Counted from the stretch's first letter, positions 1 to 5,554 are shown. The stretch is 35,893 nucleotides of DNA from Nocardioides antri (GCF_008373765.1 NZ_VUJW01000015.1:1-35893); one strand, 5' to 3'. Program-made: numbers and translations. The notes: a model not told the origin generated them from the letters alone.

Positions 1-8
1 TCCAGCGC

Positions 9-53
9 CCTCTACTCGGCATGACCGCGCACGAGCTGCGGCAATAGCGGGCG
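9..53 (-). repeat. Cassette-boundary repeat copy 1
   Basis: This is an imperfect palindrome. Read on the minus strand it starts with CCCGCTATTGCCGC and ends with TGCCGAGTAGAGGG, with a GC-rich centre. It lies directly downstream of the stop codon of the gene at 59-457. The same two arms recur at nine further loci up to 4541. The outer arms can pair (CCCGCTA with TAGAGGG, one mismatch), so it could fold as a bulged hairpin. Confidence 0.75.
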
Positions 54-58
54 GTTCG

Positions 59-457
59 TCAGTCCTTTGCTCTAGCGTCCAGCCTCCGGAAGGCGGCACC
101 CAAGATGCGTGCAAGCGCAGCGCGCACGTCGTCGTCCCGATCCAGCCTGTGCAACCTGACCAGTCGCTCTGGGGCGATATCGAAAGTCACGAAGGTCGTG
201 GCCTCGTCCGGCGTCGCCACATCGAGTAGCAAGAGGCACCGGTATGCCCGCAGCGACTGGAAGCGTTCCTCGCGCAGGAAGGTCATGAGCAGGATCGGCG
301 CGTCACGAACTTGAGCCCGCAGTGCGTGGACGGACGTCCATCGCGTCGCAAAGCCATTCTGCTCGGCACTCTCCTGCAGACTCACGAGTTCATCGAGCGA
401 GATGCTGCACACGCGAAAGTCGTCATCGGTGCTGTCGATCGCGGACACGGATGCCAC
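59..457 (-). CDS. Hypothetical protein, cassette gene 1
   Basis: This encodes a 132-residue protein that I do not recognise. It is soluble, with no signal peptide or membrane segment. The centre is hydrophobic (a run ILLMTF, then RCLLLLDVATPDE) and the C-terminal third is Arg/Asp-rich with likely helices (DDDVRAALARILGAAFRRL). The frame is open upstream to 589, but that part is the translation of repeat copy 2 and of the neighbouring lipoprotein gene. I therefore place the start at GTG 457, just after the repeat, preceded by a weak CTAAGG Shine-Dalgarno. The stop lies 6 bp from repeat copy 1. The size resembles small immunity-type proteins, but no family motif supports that. Confidence 0.6.
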   Translation of the reverse strand: MASVSAIDSTDDDFRVCSISLDELVSLQESAEQNGFATRWTSVHALRAQVRDAPILLMTFLREERFQSLRAYRCLLLLDVATPDEATTFVTFDIAPERLVRLHRLDRDDDVRAALARILGAAFRRLDARAKD

Positions 458-477
458 CTTAGGACCGCGAGCCGCCC

Positions 478-518
478 TCTTCTCGGCACGAGCGCGCGCT
501 CGACGCGGCAGTAGCGTG
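478..518 (-). repeat. Cassette-boundary repeat copy 2
   Basis: On the minus strand this reads CACGCTACTGCCGC, then the perfect 14-bp palindrome CGAGCGCGCGCTCG, then TGCCGAGAAGAGGG. It is almost identical to copy 6 (2785-2835): about 35 bases match apart from one inserted A. It separates the stop of the lipoprotein gene (528) from the start of the next gene (457). Confidence 0.8.
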
Positions 519-527
519 CAGTGGCAG

Positions 528-881
528 TTAGTCGATGCACTGACTCCAGGCGCCAGCACGCCAAGCGCCCGCATCTGTGCGCCAGACATCGACTTGAATG
601 CGCCGACGTCCGTTTCGGCCGAGCAGGTCTACCACCCGCACCGCGTCTTGATCGCCCGCGCCCACGTCGACGCCTTGCGCTTGGATCCGAATCGATTCGA
701 CGCGACCCCAGTCCCTTGCATCCAACATCCGGTTCTTAAGACCAGCCCACGTGGGAGCGCTGGCGACGTGGTCGTAGTGGCTGACGCAGTCGCCGTCGTC
801 GCTGGGGCTGCCCGAGCACGAGCTGAGACTCACGCAAGCGAGCGCGGCAACGATCGACTGAACGGCTCGCGTCATGTCCAT
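528..881 (-). CDS. Small secreted lipoprotein, cassette gene 2
   Basis: This is a 117-residue predicted lipoprotein. It has a short positive n-region (MDMTR), a hydrophobic segment (about residues 6-19) and a lipobox-like SLSSC, so the mature protein would begin at Cys21. The mature part is acidic at first (SGSPSDDGDC). It contains a Trp-rich body (PTWAG, DARDWGRVES) and a strongly patterned end (QVDVWRTDAGAWRAGAWSQCID), whose final Cys may pair with the Cys of GDCVSHYD. The start is ATG 881; a second ATG two codons later (875) is equally possible. The frame is open further upstream to 1016, but only through repeat copy 3. Function is unknown. It is likely anchored on the outer face of the membrane. 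Confidence 0.7.
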   Translation of the reverse strand: MDMTRAVQSIVAALACVSLSSCSGSPSDDGDCVSHYDHVASAPTWAGLKNRMLDARDWGRVESIRIQAQGVDVGAGDQDAVRVVDLLGRNGRRRIQVDVWRTDAGAWRAGAWSQCID

Positions 882-914
882 GGGACGCAGTCTGCCCGCA
901 AGCGGTTCCGACGA

Positions 915-957
915 CCGGTACTCGCCCGAGCGCGCAGGGCGGCAATATCGGGCGCTC
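915..957 (-). repeat. Cassette-boundary repeat copy 3
   Basis: On the minus strand this reads GCCCGATATTGCCGCCCTG, then CGCGCTCGGGCGAGTACCGG. It is a shorter version with the right arm degraded. The TGA stop of the gene at 956-1381 lies at its edge. It matches copy 9 over the CTGCCGCCCTGCGCGCTCG part. Confidence 0.7.
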
Positions 958-1381
958 AGGTCGAGCCGCCTCCGGCCATCGGCGGTGGGTTCGAGGCTCG
1001 CTTGCCGATCCGCCACTCACCCTCGGCAGTCGGCAACACGAGCACCGAGCGTCGGCCGAAGATGCCCCTTCGGTGCTCGACGCGGCCACGGCCGAGCAGG
1101 TACGCCTCAGCGACCTGCGCGAGTCGGCAAAGCGCATCGCGTACGTCATCTTCATCAGTCGTGGTGAGGATGAACGCAGAGCGGTTCCGGTGTTCGAACC
1201 GGACCTCCTGCCACTCTGCTCCGGTCAGCAGGTCGCAGGCCCGCCCTTCGTCGCTGTGAAGGCGGACGTGAGCTGACCAGGCCGAACCCGGCGATTGCCA
1301 TTCCGATCGAATCTCCTCGTGCCTTTCGACAACCGCGCGAACAATCTCCTCAAGCACTGCACGGTCGCGTTCGACGGACAT
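956..1381 (-). CDS. Hypothetical protein, cassette gene 3
   Basis: This encodes a 141-residue soluble protein of unknown family. The first 25 residues form a charged helix (VLEEIVRAVVERHEEI). A middle part is rich in beta-forming residues (ACDLLTGAEWQEVRFEHRNRSAFILTT), followed by a helix (DVRDALCRLAQVAEAYLLGR) and a second beta part (RSVLVLPTAEGEWRIG). The C-terminal tail SNPPPMAGGGST looks unstructured and ends at the edge of repeat copy 3, so the tail may be supplied by the cassette junction. Start ATG 1381 is 15 bp from repeat copy 4. There is no signal peptide. Confidence 0.6.
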   Translation of the reverse strand: MSVERDRAVLEEIVRAVVERHEEIRSEWQSPGSAWSAHVRLHSDEGRACDLLTGAEWQEVRFEHRNRSAFILTTTDEDDVRDALCRLAQVAEAYLLGRGRVEHRRGIFGRRSVLVLPTAEGEWRIGKRASNPPPMAGGGST

Positions 1382-1395
1382 GCCAGCAGCATGGC

Positions 1396-1440
1396 GCCTC
1401 GGTGGTCACCGCGCACGCAGGGTGGCGATAACGGGTGGCT
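1396..1440 (-). repeat. Cassette-boundary repeat copy 4
   Basis: On the minus strand this reads CCACCCGTTATCGCCACCCTG, then CGTGCGCGGTGACCACCGAGG. It is the most diverged copy. It is notable because the adjacent gene (1406-1759) runs into it: the last ten codons and the TGA stop of that gene are repeat sequence. Confidence 0.65.
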
Positions 1441-1759
1441 CGTGAGTGAAGTGCTTGGCCGATTCGCTAAACGAAGTCCTCAGCGATTGGGCTGTAGACA
1501 ACCAGGCCGAGTCCTGCAGCTCTGGCAGCGATGAAACCTGGACGGTTGGACCTTCTGCGTAGCTCATCGTTAAGTACAAGAAGTCGCCATCGATCGAGTC
1601 GCGTAGGTCCTCCCACGGACTCGGAGCGGTGAACTCTGCCTCCAGGAGGTCGGCGAGAGCGACAAGCTCTGGAATGGGCGTTCGAAAATTCGGATACCGC
1701 GCATCGCTGGTCGATTGCCTACGTTCGCGCGACGCTCCAAACTTGTTCGATGCCTGCAC
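1406..1759 (-). CDS. Hypothetical protein with repeat-encoded C-terminus, cassette gene 4
   Basis: This is an acidic soluble protein of about 117 residues and unknown family. Its core runs from IPELVALADLLEAEF through DSIDGDFLYLTMSYAEGPTVQVSSLPEL to a Ser-rich helix. The last residues (PPVIATLRAR) are encoded by repeat copy 4, which also supplies the stop. The start is uncertain. The best candidate is GTG 1759, which would overlap the divergent start of the + gene at 1750 by 10 bp; no in-frame ATG lies nearby. Two readings are possible: a divergent pair sharing one cassette, or a gene that lost its 5' end when the neighbouring gene arrived. No repeat copy lies between the two genes, unlike elsewhere in the array. 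Confidence 0.45.
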   Translation of the reverse strand: MQASNKFGASRERRQSTSDARYPNFRTPIPELVALADLLEAEFTAPSPWEDLRDSIDGDFLYLTMSYAEGPTVQVSSLPELQDSAWLSTAQSLRTSFSESAKHFTHEPPVIATLRAR

Positions 1760-2286
1760 CGTCCGATGAAGTCTTGCCCTTCGTCCTCTCGGACGGATGG
1801 CCGGACCCTCTGCCCGGATGCGTCGTGACGTTTCGTGAGAGTGGCATCGTTCTCGGTTCGTTGCTGTTCGAGGATGACGAGTGGCGTGCCTTGCGGTCGG
1901 GACCCGCACTCTCACTCAGGATCGACGAGCACCCGGTGATGGACGGATGGACAACCCGTGACCCTGACGGCACGGAGACGCATGTGGAGTTCGAGATTCC
2001 GTTGCTTCCTGTCACCGTTCCGCCAGCGGCCATGGCGCACAGTCGGGCGTTCGAGGAGTGGGTCTGGGACACCCACGGGTCGCTTGGACGCCTGCTGCTC
2101 TGGGACGAGCCTCGACATTGGTGGATCGTGCAGGAGTCGGACCTAGAGTTGGCCATCACCTGCGCACCCAAGGGCATGCTTTCCGAGACCTCCGAAGCAC
2201 TCTCTTGGCTGTCGTTTGGCACCGAGAAGGGACGACAGGAGGTCAGTGCCCTCCGGGAGCGGTACGCGGTGGACTGGGCAGAATGA
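1750..2286 (+). CDS. Hypothetical protein, cassette gene 5
   Basis: This encodes a 178-residue soluble acidic protein that I do not recognise. It is rich in aromatic residues: WPDPLPG near residue 17, DDEWRAL near 43, FEEWVWDTHGSLGRLLLWDEPRHWWIVQE around 101-129. A beta-rich N-terminal half is followed by a helical C-terminus ending AVDWAE. It is the only + gene in the left part of the array and the only gene whose direction disagrees with the adjacent repeat (copy 5 faces the minus-strand neighbour). Its start ATG 1750 has no convincing ribosome binding site. Base composition is lower in GC than the core genes to the right. The length and acidic, aromatic-rich make-up would suit an immunity- or inhibitor-type protein, but this is a guess. 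Confidence 0.65.
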   Translation: MPAPSDEVLPFVLSDGWPDPLPGCVVTFRESGIVLGSLLFEDDEWRALRSGPALSLRIDEHPVMDGWTTRDPDGTETHVEFEIPLLPVTVPPAAMAHSRAFEEWVWDTHGSLGRLLLWDEPRHWWIVQESDLELAITCAPKGMLSETSEALSWLSFGTEKGRQEVSALRERYAVDWAE

Positions 2287-2336
2287 CCGCCCGCTCTTCG
2301 GCACGATCGCGCACTCGGCGCGGCAGTAGCGGGCGC
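2287..2336 (-). repeat. Cassette-boundary repeat copy 5
   Basis: This copy is complete. On the minus strand it starts GCCCGCTACTGCCGCGCC, continues GAGTGCGCGATC and ends GTGCCGAAGAGCGGGCG. The outer arms CCCGCT/AGCGGG pair perfectly. It begins immediately after the TGA stop of the + gene at 1750-2286, and on the other side it abuts the expected stop of the broken lipoprotein gene (2344). Confidence 0.8.
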
Positions 2337-2343
2337 CATGGAC

Positions 2344-2774
2344 CTAGCGACACCCCCGAAGGGGCAACGGTTTCGGTGCCACCTTGAAACGAACTTCGGC
2401 ACCCCGTCCGCAATGAAGGTCGCCTCGGTTGCGCTCGACACAACGAACGTCCCCTCGGGCGTGAAGCGACGAGGTATCCCTCCGCCGTAACCGATGTAGG
2501 GGCGTCTGGTGACCCACGTCTTTCCACCGACTCGGAGCGGTTCGACGAAGCAATGCCCCACTTCCAGCGTGACTTGCCGTCCTTCGGACGGTTGCTCGAC
2601 GAGGTCTGCAGAGGACGCCGAACCAGATGGAGGCGACACCTCGGTTCGGGGAGGCTCGCCATCGCCCGCCGAGCATCCGAGAAGCAGGATCCCCGCGATT
2701 CCTATGGGCAGAGTGCCTAGTCCTCGCACAACCAAATGACGACAATGCGATGCGAAAGGTTCCCTCGGCTCCAC
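2344..2774 (-). pseudogene. Lipoprotein gene broken by one missing base
   Basis: The N-terminus is a lipoprotein signal: a hydrophobic segment GTLPIGIAGILLLGC with a good lipobox, then an acidic Ser/Pro-rich linker. The body (LEVGHCFVEPL, a Trp-containing strand, IGYGGGIPRRF, then SSATEATFIADG) looks like a compact secreted domain. After IADG the frame turns into low-quality sequence and runs about 680 bases further, antisense through the next gene, before a stop near 1719. Adding one G in the GGGG run (CCCC at 2402-2405 on +) instead gives IADGGAEVRFKVAPKPLPLRGCR and a stop at 2344, exactly at repeat copy 5. I read this as a one-base deletion or a sequencing error. The start may be GTG 2774 or, giving a more normal signal peptide, GTG 2729. 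Confidence 0.6.
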
Positions 2775-2784
2775 AGAGGGCCTG

Positions 2785-2835
2785 CCCTCCCCTCGGCACG
2801 AGCGCGCGCTCGACGCGAGCAGTAGCGGTCACTCC
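2785..2835 (-). repeat. Cassette-boundary repeat copy 6
   Basis: On the minus strand this reads ACCGCTACTGCTCGCG, then the 14-bp palindrome CGAGCGCGCGCTCG, then TGCCGAGGGGAGGG. It is nearly identical to copy 2, more than 2.2 kb away. It overlaps the last codons of the gene at 2829-3065. Confidence 0.8.
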
Positions 2836-3065
2836 CGGTGAAGGTTCTCGGTGAGCGGATCCGTGCCCGCGTCATCATTCAGCACCCGCCGAACGGCCGC
2901 CTTCCAGTCGTCCCACCGCGCGGGGTCTGACTGCAGGTACTGGCGAAACAAGATCAACCCCTCATCTGGCTCGCGTTCAAGTTCCAGGTACTGGTCGGCC
3001 ATGACGAAGGCGGCGCGGAAGGCTTGGTCGAGGGTCAGCACTTCGGGGTCTGGTTCGCCTGGCAT
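2829..3065 (-). CDS. Small hypothetical protein, cassette gene 7
   Basis: This encodes a 78-residue soluble helical protein. It has a pattern I have loosely seen in small actinobacterial proteins: a leading helix LTLDQAFRAAFVMADQYLELE, a short stretch EPDEGLILFRQYL, then DPARWDDWKAAVRRVL. I cannot name the family. I take ATG 3065 as the start because it is preceded by a GGGAGAG Shine-Dalgarno about 10 bp upstream; the longer frame up to 3173 is translated repeat copy 7. The protein is very acidic. The helix-rich, Trp-containing layout would suit an immunity protein or a small adaptor; this is inference. Confidence 0.65.
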   Translation of the reverse strand: MPGEPDPEVLTLDQAFRAAFVMADQYLELEREPDEGLILFRQYLQSDPARWDDWKAAVRRVLNDDAGTDPLTENLHRE

Positions 3066-3103
3066 GGTTCGCAGTCTCTCCCTTGCCGCGTAGGCGGAGC
3101 AAC

Positions 3104-3157
3104 GCCCGCTACTCGGCAACTTCGCGCACCGTGCACGCGCTTCTGCCGAGAGGCGGG
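3104..3157. repeat. Cassette-boundary repeat copy 7 (two right arms)
   Basis: On + this reads GCCCGCTACTCGGCA, a 25-bp centre, then TCTGCCGAGAGGCGGG. Both ends are versions of the right arm, so it is a symmetrical palindrome rather than the usual left-right pair, and its polarity cannot be read. The 14-bp outer arms pair with only two mismatches. Confidence 0.7.
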
Positions 3158-3226
3158 CTGTCCGACCGGCCACAGCCTGCGCTCATTGCCTAGGAGCCTG
3201 GTCAGATTCAGCGCCCCTCGACCGAC

Positions 3227-3538
3227 TCAGCAGTCGTACTCGTGATGATCGAGCCGCTCTCGCAACCTGGCTTCGAGGCGTTCGGCATCAAGAGCGCCGA
3301 GGACGACACCCTCCATATCCCCCTCAAGTACGACAGCGGGAATGTTCAAGAGGGCGTAGCGCCGCGCCGAATCGGCATCGACGTCGCAGTCCACCTCGAC
3401 GACCCCAAGGCCCATCCGACTGGCGACGTCCGAGACAACTGAACGGTATGGACCGCAAATCCGCTCCGCCCACGACGCCGTGAAGAAGATCAGATCGACC
3501 ACCCTCGGATCTTGCCAGGCGCCGGGATCGTTCGCCAC
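3227..3538 (-). CDS. Degenerate thioredoxin-like protein, cassette gene 8
   Basis: This is a 103-residue protein that follows the thioredoxin layout: strand VDLIFFTASWAE, active-site region ERICGPYR, helix SVVSDVASRM, strand GLGVVEVDCDVD, helix ADSARRYALL, then NIPAVVLEGD, which carries the cis-proline expected before strand 4. The usual WCGPC is replaced by a displaced ICGPY, so only one active-site cysteine remains. A conventional dithiol-disulfide reaction is unlikely; a monothiol, chaperone-like or binding role is possible. There is no signal peptide, so it is cytoplasmic. Start GTG 3538 sits against the repeat block at 3541. The assignment rests on fold pattern, not strong identity. Confidence 0.6.
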   Translation of the reverse strand: MANDPGAWQDPRVVDLIFFTASWAERICGPYRSVVSDVASRMGLGVVEVDCDVDADSARRYALLNIPAVVLEGDMEGVVLGALDAERLEARLRERLDHHEYDC

Positions 3539-3540
3539 GG

Positions 3541-3663
3541 TGCGCGGAGCCGCACGCTACTGCCGCCCTGGGTGTTCGCGGAGCCGCACGCTACTGCCGC
3601 ACGGCGTGCGCGGAGCCGCACGCTACTGCCGCAGCGTGCGCCCTCATGCCGAGTTGCGGGCGG
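3541..3663 (+). repeat. Repeat block 8: three identical 24-mers, then one full repeat
   Basis: An identical 24-bp unit, beginning CGCGGAGCCGCACG and ending CTACTGCCGC, occurs at 3543-3566, 3577-3600 and 3609-3632, with spacers of 10 and 8 bp. The third unit is the left arm of a complete cassette repeat that continues to a right arm TGCCGAGTTGCGGG at 3649-3662. The block separates minus-strand genes on its left from plus-strand genes on its right. Its full repeat has the opposite orientation to copies 1-6. Confidence 0.85.
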
Positions 3664-3687
3664 ACCGCTGCGGCTAGGTTGTTGCCT

Positions 3688-4062
3688 ATGGGGCGCTTCG
3701 TGATCACGATTCCGCCAGTCTCGATCGCTCGGGAGTTGTGGCGCTTCGGTGAGCCGGAGTTGGCGATCCGTGCCGTCGACCTAACTCCCGTCGAAGCCGC
3801 GGATATCGGCGAGCGGGCGGGGGCCTTGCATGAGAGCGGTGACGCGACACGCCTGTGGCCAGGCGGTCCGAGTGGTGTCATGCCCGCGGTGTTGCTCGCT
3901 GCGATCGAGCACCTTGAAGGCCGCCCCCGTCCATGCGGTCGTACTCGCCGCCTGCCTGAGAAGAATCTGCCCGCTTCGCTACAGGTGAGCGAAGCCGAGC
4001 GTTGGAGCGCGTCTGAATCCGTCGCGCGCGAGATGGACCGCAGGCTTCACGGCAGCCCCTGA
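3688..4062 (+). CDS. Hypothetical protein, cassette gene 9
   Basis: This encodes a 124-residue soluble protein of unknown family. The N-terminus MGRFVITIPPVSIARELWRFGEPELA looks like a strand followed by an amphipathic helix. A helical section (PVEAADIGERAGALHESG), a loop (LWPGGPSGVM) and another helix (PAVLLAAIEHLEG) follow, and the C-terminus is basic. I choose ATG 3688 rather than the upstream ATG 3646, because the latter lies inside the repeat block. The stop is 5 bp from repeat copy 9. There is no signal peptide. Confidence 0.6.
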   Translation: MGRFVITIPPVSIARELWRFGEPELAIRAVDLTPVEAADIGERAGALHESGDATRLWPGGPSGVMPAVLLAAIEHLEGRPRPCGRTRRLPEKNLPASLQVSEAERWSASESVAREMDRRLHGSP

Positions 4063-4067
4063 ACCAT

Positions 4068-4104
4068 CCGCTACTGCCGCCCTGCGCGCTCGCTTGGCCG
4101 GATG
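4068..4104 (+). repeat. Cassette-boundary repeat copy 9
   Basis: On + this reads TCCGCTACTGCCGCCC, then TGCGCGCTCGCTTGGCCGG. It starts 5 bp after the stop of the gene at 3688-4062. The next gene begins about 40 bp later. It has the same orientation relative to the genes as in the minus-strand part of the array, that is, inverted on the chromosome. Confidence 0.75.
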
Positions 4105-4142
4105 GCGATCGAATGGAACCGCGCCAGGAAGCATGGCGTCCG

Positions 4143-4490
4143 ATGAACATGCGACTTCGCTTGCCTGTGGCCATCGGGGTGATGTCGCTGCCCCTCATTG
4201 CGCTGGGCTGCGACTCCGAAGAACAGAGCATGGCCTCTTGCTCCATGGCCGCCACCATCGCCTTCGACGGACGCGAGTACATCGCGGTCAATCTTCGCCA
4301 CGGCCGGCAGGACGGGACGGTTCGCGTTGGCAGGCGGGTGGGAGTCGGGCAACGCGCGACCTGTCCTGGGCAGCCAGAGCAGCAGGTTCGGGTCTACAAG
4401 ATGATCGGCGTCCCGATCGGCAAGGGCGTGTACTCCAAACCTGACTTCGGCGTAATGCAGCGCTGGAACAGGGATGGGACCATCAAATAG
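4143..4490 (+). CDS. Small secreted lipoprotein, cassette gene 10
   Basis: This is a 115-residue predicted lipoprotein: basic n-region MNMRLR, a hydrophobic core (LPVAIGVMSLPLIA) and lipobox ALGC, followed by an acidic DSEEQ. The mature domain starts SMASCSMAATIAFDGREYIAVN and later has RATCPGQPEQQVRVYK, giving two conserved-looking cysteines. It loosely resembles the small actinobacterial DUF6281 lipoproteins (a Cys, then a FDGxxY strand, then a second Cys in a CPG turn). I offer that only as a hint. Start ATG 4143 is used; ATG 4149 or the upstream 4113 are alternatives. It ends 4 bp before repeat copy 10, the last of the array. Confidence 0.65.
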   Translation: MNMRLRLPVAIGVMSLPLIALGCDSEEQSMASCSMAATIAFDGREYIAVNLRHGRQDGTVRVGRRVGVGQRATCPGQPEQQVRVYKMIGVPIGKGVYSKPDFGVMQRWNRDGTIK

Positions 4491-4494
4491 AACG

Positions 4495-4541
4495 TCCGCT
4501 ATTGCCGCCCTGCGTGCGCGGAGCCGCACGCTACTGGCTCC
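4495..4541 (+). repeat. Cassette-boundary repeat copy 10 (array end)
   Basis: On + this reads TCCGCTATTGCCGCCCTG, then CGTGCGCGGAGCCGCACG, then CTACTGG. The last part matches the 24-mer of block 8, so two left arms are joined and the right arm is missing. To its right the base composition changes to the high-GC core and no further copies were found. Confidence 0.75.
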
Positions 4542-4594
4542 ACTCTGCGTCAAGGGTCGAGGTCCGACCCCACGACCTGGCCCTCGGCGCGACG

Positions 4595-4624
4595 TTCGAC
4601 CATCGTCGAGCGCTCGAATACGGT
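4595..4624 (+). promoter_or_regulatory. Candidate promoter for the 4660-6256 operon
   Basis: TTCGAC (4595-4600) and TACGGT (4619-4624) are separated by 18 bp and lie about 35 bp upstream of ATG 4660. This is a loose match to an actinobacterial housekeeping promoter and is weak evidence on its own. Confidence 0.25.
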
Positions 4625-4659
4625 GGCGCGGTGGGAATCTCACGTACCTCGGACCGCCG

Positions 4660-5550
4660 ATGACCCTCTCCCCCGACGACGTCCACCTCTACGACGACGC
4701 CGAGCTCGACTGGCGTCGCCGTGGCCCAGCTTGCCGCACCCGTCGTGCCTTCGGGGTCGACGAGGACGCGCTGCGCAGGCTGCCGGGCGGGATGGGCTTC
4801 AACTGGACCGACGGTCGTCTCGTCCTGAAGCCGGTCGGCTTCCGGCCCGAGCACGACTGGGTGTGCGAGGTGTACGACGGGTGGGACGCCGCCGAGGTGC
4901 GCGTGCCGCAGCCGGTGGCTCCGCACGGCAGCAGCGACGGCGGATGGTCCGTCGACGGGTGGGGCGCCCACGTCTTCGTGCCCGGTCGCGACCTCGACCT
5001 CACCACCGAGCTCGGCCTGGTCCGGGAGGCCAGCGACGCGTTCCACCACCACCTCAGGGACGTCCCCCGACCGGCCTTCCTCGACGACCGCATCGACCCC
5101 TGGGAGTACGGCGACCGGCTGGCCTGGGACGACGCGGACCCGCCGCCCCATCCGGAGACCTGCGAGCTGATCGACCGCCTCCTCGCCCGTCTGCGGTCGG
5201 TGACCAGTCCGGCACAGCCGATCCACGGCGACATCCTCCCCAACGTGCTGGCGGCCGACGGGCTCCCGCCGGCGGTGATCGACTGGCCGCTGTACTTCCG
5301 GCCGGTCGGCATGGCGAACGCCATCGCCGTGACCGACGCCGTCACCTTCCGCGGGGCACCGCTGGCCCTGCTCGACGAGTGGGAGACAGGTGCGGACTGG
5401 CCCCAGCTGCTGGTCCGCGCCCTCCTCTACCGCCTCGGCCCTACCGGCATCATTGCCTCCCGCGACCGGCTGATGGGCAGCCTGGTGACCCATCTCGAGC
5501 GCGCACGACCCGTCGTCGAGGCCGTTCTGGCGCGGGCCGACGTACGTTGA
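4660..5550 (+). CDS. TIGR02569-like phosphotransferase-fold protein
   Basis: This is a 296-residue protein with the layout of the actinobacterial TIGR02569 family, distant relatives of aminoglycoside and choline kinases. A glycine-rich start (RRLPGGMGFNW, about residues 40-49) is followed by VLKPVG, whose Lys is at the nucleotide-binding position. The catalytic-loop motif HGDILPNV is at 189-196 and IDWP, at the metal-binding Asp position, at 207-210. The substrate is unknown, so no resistance role should be inferred. The frame is open from 4474, but that covers repeat copy 10; ATG 4660 is chosen. It is followed after 4 bp by the MBL-fold gene, so the two are probably co-transcribed. Confidence 0.75.
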   Translation: MTLSPDDVHLYDDAELDWRRRGPACRTRRAFGVDEDALRRLPGGMGFNWTDGRLVLKPVGFRPEHDWVCEVYDGWDAAEVRVPQPVAPHGSSDGGWSVDGWGAHVFVPGRDLDLTTELGLVREASDAFHHHLRDVPRPAFLDDRIDPWEYGDRLAWDDADPPPHPETCELIDRLLARLRSVTSPAQPIHGDILPNVLAADGLPPAVIDWPLYFRPVGMANAIAVTDAVTFRGAPLALLDEWETGADWPQLLVRALLYRLGPTGIIASRDRLMGSLVTHLERARPVVEAVLARADVR

Positions 5551-5554
5551 TGCC

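Noticed and set aside
402-1259. A + strand open frame of 285 codons
   Set aside because: It is antisense to three better supported minus genes, crosses two boundary repeats, and its translation is Arg/Ser/Ala-rich without domain character.
1719-2343. Real protein extension of the lipoprotein gene
   Set aside because: This part is antisense to the well supported + gene at 1750-2286 and has no fold-like pattern; a one-base frameshift explains it better.
3541-3632. CRISPR array
   Set aside because: Only three units with 8-10 bp spacers, and no cas genes. Spacers are far too short.
1-4541. Classical integron cassette array (CALIN)
   Set aside because: The repeats lack the GTTRRRY/RYYYAAC core sites and no integron integrase is in the window; only the general organisation is similar.
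4660-5550. Aminoglycoside resistance gene
   Set aside because: The HGD...N and IDW motifs are shared by many kinases; the protein fits the TIGR02569 family, whose substrate is unknown.
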